This document shows positions 1 through 5,583 of a stretch of 5,842 bases of DNA, in pieces. The position numbers were made by a program, and so were the translations under genes. The stretch spans positions 1-5,842 of the forward strand of contig JABITU010000226.1 in assembly GCA_018668195.1 (NCBI GenBank), in the 5' to 3' direction. The notes beneath the pieces are model-generated. The model saw nothing but the letters and a program-made list of their open reading frames with translations, made no database searches and was not told where the DNA came from. Every line of letters starts with the position of its first letter. The first letter of the stretch is position 1. This stretch comes from Tateyamaria sp. (GTDB lineage Bacteria > Pseudomonadota > Alphaproteobacteria > Rhodobacterales > Rhodobacteraceae).

Positions 1-428
1 GGTATGATGATTGTAACTGCTGGATGTGCGGTCACACTTTGGCTGTCGGTTTGGTCTGTGCCTTTCTGGTTGGTTTATGGTGTTCTTTATGGGTCTGCAG
101 CGGACTCGCGTTGGCATGAATGTGGACACAAGACCGCGTTCAAAACCACTTGGATGAAAAATGCAGTCTATCAACTCGCTAGTTTTATGATAATGCGTAA
201 CCACGCAATCTGGCAGGCCAGCCACGTGCGCCATCACACAGGTACAATCATAGTGGGGCGTGATCCCGAAATCGTTGCAATGCGTCCACCAAATTTGGCA
301 CGCATCGCTGTGGCATTTGTCGGGGTCGTTGATGTCTACACCGCTTTCAAGCGCATGATCCTGCACGCCAGTGGTCGAATTGATCCTGAAGAAGCCACGT
401 ATGTTGCCGCAAAGGATCACGCCAAGGA

Positions 429-521
429 GCCGAGTCTGACGTCAAGCGTCGCGTTGTTGATATTTTTAAGAAGTACAATGCCGATATGGTCAAAGCTGGA
501 CGCCCATACCGTTACGGCTAA
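429..521 (+). pseudogene. possible 3' remnant of an unidentified gene
   Basis: In the frame of the downstream ligase, and different from the desaturase frame, bases 429-521 read as about 30 codons ending in TAA. They include the protein-like string KKYNADMVKAGRPYRYG just before the stop. This is more natural, with mixed charge and few rare residues, than the Ser/Leu-rich reading of the same bases in the desaturase frame. It could be the original C-terminus of a gene that once lay between the desaturase and the ligase, joined to the desaturase by a deletion near base 425. It could also be the desaturase's own tail after a frameshift, but I do not recognise it as a desaturase C-terminus. I cannot name the family. 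No start codon or ribosome site belongs to it. Confidence 0.35.
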
Positions 522-572
522 TCTATGTTCTGGGGGCCGCAACTTGTCGGCCCTCACCTCACTGTTAAGAAT

Positions 573-576
573 GGAA
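573..576 (+). promoter_or_regulatory. weak ribosome binding site for the GS-like gene
   Basis: GGAA sits five bases before the ATG at 582. The alternative in-frame ATG at 525 has no purine-rich site upstream and would add 19 residues that do not look like the start of a GS family protein, so 582 is preferred. Confidence 0.4.
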
Positions 577-581
577 ACCTA

Positions 582-1943
582 ATGCCCGGCACTTTGAACT
601 TTGATGATCTAAAAACGCACGTCAGTGACGGGTCTGTTGATACTGTCCTGGTGTGTATTGTTGATATGCAGGGCCGTTTGATGGGCAAGCGTTTTCATGC
701 GCAAGCCTTTGTCGAAAGTGGTCATGCGGAAACGCATTGCTGCACCTATTTGCTTGCTACCGACCTCGAAATGGCAACGCCTGGTGGCTATGCTTCGACC
801 AGTTGGGAGCAAGGGTACGGCGATTATACCATGAAGCCCGATCTGGACACATTGCGCCTTGTGCCATGGCTTGAAGGCACTGCGATGGTTCTTTGCGACG
901 TCTTGGATCACCATAATAAACCGATCACCCATTCCCCGCGTGCAATGTTGAAAACCCAGATCGCGCGCCTAGCTGAAATGGGATTTAGCGCCACAATGGC
1001 GACCGAATTAGAATTCTTCCTGTTTGAGAAAAGCTTTGATGATATCCGTAAAGACGGCTTTCGCGATCTAACCCCCATCAGCGGATACAACGAAGATTAC
1101 AACATCCTACAAACTACCAAGGAAGAGGTTGTGATGCGCCCATTGCGCAACCACCTTTATGCCATGGGCATCCCTATTGAGGGGTCTAAAGGAGAAGCCG
1201 AAGCCGGCCAAGAAGAGCTGAACATCAAATATGACGAGGCGCTTGCCTGCGCCGATCACCATACCATTGCCAAACATGCCGTGAAAGAAATCGCATGGCA
1301 ACATGGCCACGCCGCAACATTTTTACCCAAGTGGAGCCAAGATCGCGTTGGATCGTCCAGCCATGTACATCAATCCTTGTGGAAAGACGGTAAGCCAGCG
1401 TTTTTCGATACTGATCGGCCCAATAGTAAATCAGAATTGATGGATCACTACATGGCCGGCCTGATCAAATACGCTGCCGATTACACCTATTTCATGGCCC
1501 CCTATATCAATAGCTACAAACGCTTTGCCAAAGGTTCATTTGCGCCGACAAAAGTCATCTGGTCGGTAGATAATCGCACTGCCGCTTATCGCCTGTGTGG
1601 TGCTGGCAGCAAAGCGATAAGGGTCGAATGTCGCATACCAGGGTCTGATATGAACCCCTACCTTGCGCAAGCTGCAATGCTCGCCGCGGGTATCAAAGGG
1701 ATCGAAGAAAAGCTGACACTCCCTGCGGCTTTCTCGGGTGATGCATATGAAGATACAACCTCTGCGCATATCCCCCAAAACTTGCGCGACGCAAAAGACG
1801 CGCTGCACGGATCTGATATGCTACGTGCGGCCATGGGCGATGATGTTGTTGATCACTACACCCGCGCTGCCGAATGGGAACAAGAAGAATTTGACCGCAC
1901 AGTGACCGATTGGGAAATCGCACGCGGTTTTGAAAGGGCTTAA
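582..1943 (+). CDS. glutamine synthetase family protein, probable gamma-glutamyl-amine ligase
   Basis: ATP-dependent cytoplasmic ligase that probably joins the gamma-carboxyl of glutamate to an amine, as PuuA, IpuC and related GS-like enzymes do. From ATG 582 it has 453 residues, the usual length. An N-terminal beta-grasp domain (about 5-105) precedes the catalytic domain. Visible active-site residues are the metal-binding glutamates in TELEFF (E142, E144), E205 and E212 in SKGEAEAGQEE, the histidines of SSHVH (261, 263), NRTAAYR (R332, R337) and VECRIPG (E349, R351). The segment NSYKRFAKGSFAPT followed by NRT (310-333) is PuuA-like rather than typical of housekeeping GlnA. The adenylylation-site tyrosine motif of GlnA is not seen. 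It lies four bases ahead of the aldehyde dehydrogenase and is surely co-transcribed with it; this pairing argues for amine catabolism rather than ammonia assimilation. The amine substrate (polyamine, ethanolamine, alkylamine) is undetermined. Confidence 0.9.
   Translation: MPGTLNFDDLKTHVSDGSVDTVLVCIVDMQGRLMGKRFHAQAFVESGHAETHCCTYLLATDLEMATPGGYASTSWEQGYGDYTMKPDLDTLRLVPWLEGTAMVLCDVLDHHNKPITHSPRAMLKTQIARLAEMGFSATMATELEFFLFEKSFDDIRKDGFRDLTPISGYNEDYNILQTTKEEVVMRPLRNHLYAMGIPIEGSKGEAEAGQEELNIKYDEALACADHHTIAKHAVKEIAWQHGHAATFLPKWSQDRVGSSSHVHQSLWKDGKPAFFDTDRPNSKSELMDHYMAGLIKYAADYTYFMAPYINSYKRFAKGSFAPTKVIWSVDNRTAAYRLCGAGSKAIRVECRIPGSDMNPYLAQAAMLAAGIKGIEEKLTLPAAFSGDAYEDTTSAHIPQNLRDAKDALHGSDMLRAAMGDDVVDHYTRAAEWEQEEFDRTVTDWEIARGFERA
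1933..1938 (+). promoter_or_regulatory. ribosome binding site for the aldehyde dehydrogenase
   Basis: AAAGGG, nine bases before ATG 1948 and inside the last codons of the ligase gene. It supports ATG 1948 over the in-frame TTG at 1930, which would precede this site and overlap the ligase. Confidence 0.55.
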
Positions 1944-1947
1944 AGCT

Positions 1948-3321
1948 ATGACTATCCAATGCATCTCTCCAATTGACGGATCGGTTTACGCGACACGCGA
2001 CACGCTTTCACGCACGGAAGCTGAGGCCGCGGTCGCGCGTGCAAAGAGCGCCCAAGTCGCATGGGCTGCACGCCCCCTCGTGGAGCGTATCAAACTGGTG
2101 CAAGCAGGTGTTGCAGCCATTGGCGAGATGAATGATGAGATCGTGCTTGAGATAGCACACCAAATGGGTCGTCCTGTCCGCTACGGTGGTGAGTTCGGCG
2201 GATTTAATGAACGCGCCTCATATATGGCGGAGATTGCGGAACACGCACTGGCCCCTATTGAGGTTGAGGACAGTGATGCATTCCGCCGCGTGATCAAACG
2301 TGTGCCCCACGGTTTGGTCTTGGTCGTGGCACCTTGGAATTACCCTTACATGACGGCGATCAACACCGTCGCGCCCGCCTTGATCGCAGGCAACGCAGTA
2401 ATGTTAAAACACGCGTCCCAAACCCCATTGGTGGGCGAACGAATGGCGGCCGCATTTCATTCAGTTGGTATCTCCGAGGACGTTTTCCAAAACGTATTTC
2501 TGGATCACCAGACAACATCTGCTTTGATCGCGGATCGCGCGTTTGGTTTTGTGAACTTCACCGGTTCAGTTGGTGGCGGCAAAGCGATGGAAGCGGCAGC
2601 AAGCGCTACCTTTACCGGCATCGGTTTGGAACTCGGCGGCAAAGACCCTGGCTATGTTATGGAAGACGCCAACCTTGACGCGGCTGTCGATACTCTGATT
2701 GACGGTGCGATGTTCAATTCTGGTCAGTGCTGTTGTGGGATTGAACGGATTTATGTCCACGAAAGCCTGTTCGATGCGTTCGTGCAAAAGGCTGTGGCAA
2801 TTGTGAATGGTTACAAGCTGGGCAACCCGCTGAACCCTGAAACCACCCTTGGCCCAATGGCGCATGTGCGCTTTGCAGACGAGGTGCGTGGCCAAACGGC
2901 AGATGCCATTGCGGCAGGTGCAACGGCACATATCCACCCCGCGCACTTCCCCGAAGACGGTGGCGCATATTTGATGCCGCAAATCCTGACAAACGTGACC
3001 CACGACATGCGTGTGATGCGTGAAGAAAGTTTTGGGCCAGTCGTTGGTATCATGTCAGTCAAAGATGACGCCGAAGCGATCCGCCTGATGAACGATAGTA
3101 ACTTTGGCCTGACCGCTTCCCTTTGGACCCAAGACGCTATCCGCGCCGAATTAATCGCAGATCAAATCGAGACAGGGACCGTGTTCATGAACCGCGCTGA
3201 CTACCTTGATCCCGCTCTGTGCTGGACCGGGTGCAAAGACACGGGACGCGGTGGGGGCCTGTCTGTGATTGGCTACCATAACCTGACACGTCCAAAATCA
3301 TACCATCTCAAGAAAGCATAA
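1948..3321 (+). CDS. NAD(P)-dependent aldehyde dehydrogenase family protein
   Basis: Oxidises an aldehyde to its carboxylate in the cytoplasm. The 457-residue protein is at the short end of the family, similar to compact succinate-semialdehyde-type enzymes. Signature residues are all present: N131 in APWNYP, K154 in MLKHA (cofactor binding), FTGSVGGGK (204-212, nucleotide-binding loop), general base E228 in LELGG, the nucleophile in SGQCCCG (C262 by alignment to the usual GQxC pattern) and E360 in REESFGPV. The C-terminal GCKDTGRGGG region is also family-typical. The nucleophile is flanked by cysteines on both sides, which is unusual. It begins four bases after the ligase stop and ends four bases before the alcohol dehydrogenase start, so the three form one transcription unit. 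In this context its substrate is probably a gamma-glutamyl-amino aldehyde made by the neighbouring alcohol dehydrogenase or by an amine oxidase. Family certain; substrate inferred. Confidence 0.94.
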   Translation: MTIQCISPIDGSVYATRDTLSRTEAEAAVARAKSAQVAWAARPLVERIKLVQAGVAAIGEMNDEIVLEIAHQMGRPVRYGGEFGGFNERASYMAEIAEHALAPIEVEDSDAFRRVIKRVPHGLVLVVAPWNYPYMTAINTVAPALIAGNAVMLKHASQTPLVGERMAAAFHSVGISEDVFQNVFLDHQTTSALIADRAFGFVNFTGSVGGGKAMEAAASATFTGIGLELGGKDPGYVMEDANLDAAVDTLIDGAMFNSGQCCCGIERIYVHESLFDAFVQKAVAIVNGYKLGNPLNPETTLGPMAHVRFADEVRGQTADAIAAGATAHIHPAHFPEDGGAYLMPQILTNVTHDMRVMREESFGPVVGIMSVKDDAEAIRLMNDSNFGLTASLWTQDAIRAELIADQIETGTVFMNRADYLDPALCWTGCKDTGRGGGLSVIGYHNLTRPKSYHLKKA

Positions 3322-3325
3322 AGAT

Positions 3326-4471
3326 ATGAGCCTAATAGCAAACTGGTCCTACCCAACGTCTATCCGTTTTGGCGCTGGCCGTATTTCCGAAATCGCTGAT
3401 GCCTGCGCTGTGGCTGGGATCAAAAAACCACTTTTGGTTACAGATCGCGGTCTAGCAACTATGGCCATCACCACCAAAACGCTTGATCTGCTTGAGGCAG
3501 CTGGCCTTGGGCGTGCGATGTTTTCTGATGTCGATCCAAACCCAAATGAAAAGAACGCCGAAGCCGGTGTGAAAGCCTATAACGAGGGCGGGCATGACGG
3601 TGTGGTTGCCTTTGGTGGTGGCTCTGGTCTTGATCTTGGTAAATTGGTGGCCTTCCTTGCGGGTCAAACGCGCCCGCTTTGGGATTTTGAAGATATCGAT
3701 GATTGGTGGACCCGCGCCGACGCCGATGCGATCGCGCCAATCGTTGCCGTTCCTACGACGGCTGGAACGGGTTCAGAGGTGGGCCGCGCGTCGGTCATCA
3801 CCAACTCTGTGACCGAAGAAAAGAAGATCATATTCCACCCCAAATTCCTGCCCGCAGTTGTAATCTGCGATCCAGAACTGACCGTTGGAATGCCCAATTT
3901 CATCACAGCAGGCACCGGCCTTGATGCCTTCGCCCATTGCGTTGAAGCCTTCTGCTCACCCCACTACCACCCCATGTCACAAGGCATGGCGTTGGAAGGC
4001 ATGCGGTTGGTCAAAGACTACCTGCCTCGTGCATACGCCGATGGCACCGACCTTGTGGCCCGCGCGCATATGATGTCAGCCGCAGCTATGGGCGCGACGG
4101 CCTTCCAAAAGGGGTTGGGAGCAATCCACGCGCTGTCACATCCGTTAGGCGCAATCTATCACACGCACCACGGCACCACGAATGCGGTGTGCATGCCCGC
4201 CGTCCTTCAATTCAATAAGCCCGCCATCACCGAAGTGATCGAACAAGCCGCCAGCTACCTAAAGATTGATGGTGGGTTTGACGGGTTCTGTGCCTACGTG
4301 GACGATCTCAACGCATCCCTTGGCATCCCCAAAAACTTCACTGAACTTGGGATCCAAAACATCGATGTTGACCGTGTCGTAGCAGGCGCTTTGATTGACC
4401 CAAGTACGGGTGGAAACCCCATCAAGATGACGAAAGAGAACACCACCAAACTACTTCTTGAGATCGTCTAA
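3326..4471 (+). CDS. iron-containing (group III) alcohol dehydrogenase
   Basis: NAD(P)-linked interconversion of an alcohol and an aldehyde. The 381-residue protein is the normal size for this family. It has an N-terminal Rossmann-like dinucleotide-binding domain with FGGGSGLDLGK (96-106) and PTTAGTGSE (143-151), then an all-helical metal domain. The metal ligands match the FucO pattern with correct spacing: D200 and H204 in GLDAFAHCVEAF, H268 in GAIHALSHPLG, and H282 in HTHHG; H272 is the conserved neighbouring histidine. The start ATG 3326 follows AGAAAG (3311-3316) at nine bases and gives the expected N-terminus with the WSYPTSIRFGAG barrel strand. It is the last gene of the operon. Next to an aldehyde dehydrogenase it most likely supplies that enzyme with an aldehyde, for example from a hydroxylated or ethanolamine-type glutamyl amide. 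The alternative is an aldehyde-detoxifying reductase. No clear terminator follows. Confidence 0.94.
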   Translation: MSLIANWSYPTSIRFGAGRISEIADACAVAGIKKPLLVTDRGLATMAITTKTLDLLEAAGLGRAMFSDVDPNPNEKNAEAGVKAYNEGGHDGVVAFGGGSGLDLGKLVAFLAGQTRPLWDFEDIDDWWTRADADAIAPIVAVPTTAGTGSEVGRASVITNSVTEEKKIIFHPKFLPAVVICDPELTVGMPNFITAGTGLDAFAHCVEAFCSPHYHPMSQGMALEGMRLVKDYLPRAYADGTDLVARAHMMSAAAMGATAFQKGLGAIHALSHPLGAIYHTHHGTTNAVCMPAVLQFNKPAITEVIEQAASYLKIDGGFDGFCAYVDDLNASLGIPKNFTELGIQNIDVDRVVAGALIDPSTGGNPIKMTKENTTKLLLEIV

Positions 4472-4539
4472 TTCTTATGTTCGACATTAAGCTTTGTTGA
4501 CGGTGCTGTCAGACGAATGAGAACTCGCATCAGATTGCT

Positions 4540-4570
4540 AGCGCAGCCTGAAACTATGCGCTCAATAGTT
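4540..4570. repeat. two overlapping, mutually exclusive hairpins downstream of the operon
   Basis: AGCGCA (4540-4545) pairs with TGCGCT (4557-4562) over an 11-base loop, while AACTAT (4552-4557) pairs with ATAGTT (4565-4570) over a 7-base loop. Both are perfect 6-bp stems sharing bases, so only one can form at a time. They start 69 bases after the alcohol dehydrogenase stop and could slow or end transcription, but no U-run follows, so I do not call a terminator. Confidence 0.35.
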
Positions 4571-4571
4571 G

Positions 4572-4640
4572 GCGCCACTCAGTAAGAGCAGCGGTTCGAT
4601 TGAGCTTGAAATTGAGGCGTGAGTAGAAGTGGCGCTTCTA
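4572..4640. repeat. inverted repeat GCGCCACT/AGTGGCGC with nested TAGAAG hairpin
   Basis: GCGCCACT at 4572-4579 is the exact reverse complement of AGTGGCGC at 4628-4635. The right arm overlaps a local hairpin, TAGAAG (4624-4629) with CTTCTA (4635-4640) over a 5-base loop. ACTCA (4577-4581) can also pair with TGAGT (4620-4624). The role is unknown; the arms are short enough for chance to contribute. Confidence 0.3.
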
Positions 4641-4862
4641 TATCCCCTCACAACCCACCTAACCCCACACCCAGCCGGAGTAGGCTTCAGCAAGCAAACA
4701 GCTGCATAACCGCATGCCAAACCAAACATGTTTGCAGCGATGCGCAGGCGTGCGGGCGCGTGGCGGAAATAGCGGGTATGGTCAATATTGTGGGGGCGAA
4801 TGTGGGGTCTAATTCCGATAAATTTATTAGTGTATTGAATTTATTTCATAAATATTAAATCC

Positions 4863-4890
4863 GTGGCGGACAGACAGGAATTTGAAGTTC
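4863..4890 (-). other. tRNA-3'-end-like sequence, possible attachment-site scar
   Basis: Read on the minus strand this gives GGAACTTCAAATTCC followed by TGTCTGTCCGCCA. It resembles a T-arm (TTCAAAT loop), acceptor strand and encoded CCA end such as serine tRNAs carry. The T-stem is imperfect and no matching 5' acceptor or anticodon arm is found upstream on that strand, so it is not a functional tRNA gene. Integrases commonly target tRNA 3' ends and leave such partial copies. That reading is an inference; no integrase gene lies in the window. Confidence 0.3.
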
Positions 4891-5094
4891 CAAACTTGCC
4901 TAATTCCATCTAAACTATGCCTGCATGCATAAAGTTCCACGAGCAAATCAAACGCACTTCGTTTACCAAAAACTGTGCATTTTAGCACCGAAACCCTGTG
5001 TAATCCACCAACCCGCGTTAATTGCCACACAGAGCGGCAAGATTAAGGTCGAGCCCGTAAGCCGCAGCACAGACGGCGACAGACACCACTGCGA

Positions 5095-5460
5095 TCAACC
5101 TGCCCCAACGGGTGGTCGCGACCGCTGAGGTTTTAGACGATCAAAGTCAGCCTGTGACGTTGCAATGCTGGTCGCTGTTGGCATGCCGGATGTATTTGTA
5201 GAAGACAGATCCGGCGGCGAACTGGGTGACTTTGGTCTATTAGGCTTGGGCACTGAAGCTATTGCTTTTCCCACACGCGATTTCGGTTTGGTCTTTGCCT
5301 TCACCTCACCGCCTTTGAGCCGCGTATCAAGCTTGTTGGCTAGAAAGCTTGCAGTGTTGGCAAAAGTTTTGATGTCATCAACTGCCTGTTCAAGGCTGCC
5401 ACTGCCTGAGGATTTTTCGATCACATCGATAAGGCGGCGCAATTCCTCACGATCATCCAT
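5095..5460 (-). CDS. small hypothetical protein with basic, Pro/Ser-rich C-terminal half
   Basis: A 121-residue protein I do not recognise. Residues 1-50 are charged and predicted helical (acidic start MDDREELRRLIDVIEK, then a helix about 23-48). Residues 51-83 are lysine/proline-rich and very basic (KAKTKPKSR, PKPNRPKSP). The rest is Ser/Thr-rich and ends in a basic RLKPQRSRPP stretch. There is no signal peptide, membrane segment or cysteine. The ATG at 5460 is chosen because AAGGGG sits seven bases upstream; the longer frame from 5505 would contain that site. A basic disordered tail behind a helical head could bind nucleic acid or a partner protein, but that is only a guess. It converges on the amine operon, and a probable terminator separates it from the gene upstream, so it should have its own promoter, which I could not identify. 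Confidence 0.6.
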   Translation of the reverse strand: MDDREELRRLIDVIEKSSGSGSLEQAVDDIKTFANTASFLANKLDTRLKGGEVKAKTKPKSRVGKAIASVPKPNRPKSPSSPPDLSSTNTSGMPTATSIATSQADFDRLKPQRSRPPVGAG

Positions 5461-5467
5461 TGCTATA

Positions 5468-5473
5468 CCCCTT
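5468..5473 (-). promoter_or_regulatory. ribosome binding site for the 5095-5460 gene
   Basis: On the minus strand AAGGGG lies seven bases before the ATG at 5460. It decides the start and is the main evidence that this strand, rather than the overlapping plus-strand frame 5165-5515, is coding. Confidence 0.6.
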
Positions 5474-5530
5474 ACCCCGCATCCTTGGGGCCTGCAAAAG
5501 ACCACCTCGGAATGACAAGTACTGGCCTAC

Positions 5531-5559
5531 AAAAAACCGCAGCGCAGCTTTTTGCGGCT
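5531..5559 (-). terminator. probable intrinsic terminator of the 5584-5842 gene
   Basis: On the minus strand CCGCA (5557-5553) pairs with TGCGG (5541-5537) over an 11-base loop. A G-U and an A-U pair extend the stem, and a run of six T follows (5536-5531). It begins about 24 bases after the stop of the upstream minus-strand gene and lies before the start of the next. The stem is short, so strength is uncertain. Confidence 0.55.
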
Positions 5560-5583
5560 GTAGAACCCATTTCGGACACAGGC

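Larger units (their letters stand above)
1..582 (+). pseudogene. truncated fatty-acid-desaturase-family membrane di-iron protein (5' end outside window)
   Basis: Membrane enzymes of this superfamily use two irons held by three histidine boxes to desaturate or hydroxylate lipids and small molecules. Counting from the ATG at base 4, a hydrophobic segment covers about residues 5-30, then comes box 1 HECGH (38-42), box 2 HVRHH (74-78) and the family-like stretch IIVGRDPEIVAMRPP (82-96). Resemblance continues to about residue 141 (base 426). The third box (HxxHH type) and the later membrane segments are absent, and the last 50 or so codons look like out-of-frame translation. Full family members usually exceed 300 residues. 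The frame is open to base 1, so the true start probably lies upstream. Its TAA (580-582) overlaps the next gene's ATG by one base. I infer a 3' deletion or frameshift that leaves an inactive product. Family call is firm from the boxes; substrate unknown. Confidence 0.75.
4472..5094 (+). other. convergent intergenic region, no convincing gene
   Basis: This 623-base stretch separates the plus-strand operon from the convergent minus-strand gene. Short open frames exist on both strands (for example 4619-4858 plus, 4925-5128 plus, 4827-5030 minus), but none has a ribosome site, recognisable motif or protein-like composition. Contents by position: overlapping small hairpins without a U-tract at 4540-4570; an 8-bp inverted repeat and a 6-bp hairpin between 4572 and 4640; a GTGGGG pair 12 bases apart (4790, 4802); an AT-rich block (4811-4860); and a tRNA-3'-end-like stretch (4863-4890). 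The mixture looks like decayed or foreign DNA rather than a conserved regulatory spacer. Confidence 0.6.

Noticed and set aside
525..581. Longer start (ATG 525) for the GS-like gene
   Set aside because: It has no ribosome site upstream, and the extra 19 residues do not resemble a GS family N-terminus. ATG 582 gives the usual length.
4498..4512. TGAC/GTCA hairpin just after the alcohol dehydrogenase as a terminator
   Set aside because: The stem is only four base pairs and no U-run follows.
4723..4734. Perfect 12-base palindrome CAAACATGTTTG as an operator
   Set aside because: About one such palindrome is expected by chance in a window of this size, and it is not placed in front of any gene.
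4619..4858. Short plus-strand open frame of 79 codons in the spacer
   Set aside because: It starts at a non-ATG codon, has no ribosome site and a Ser/Pro/Asn-rich composition, and contains nothing I recognise.
4863..4890. Functional tRNA gene
   Set aside because: Only a 3'-end-like segment is present. The T-stem is mispaired, and no acceptor 5' strand, D-arm or anticodon arm lies upstream on the minus strand.
4963..5094. Open extension of 43 codons after the TGA of the 5095-5460 gene, containing a hydrophobic stretch (LILPLCVAINAGWW)
   Set aside because: It would need stop-codon readthrough or a point mutation. The single hydrophobic stretch could easily be chance, and no homology is recognised.
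5165..5515. Plus-strand frame of 116 codons opposite the 5095-5460 gene
   Set aside because: It has no ribosome site and a less protein-like composition. The minus strand has a good Shine-Dalgarno at the right distance.
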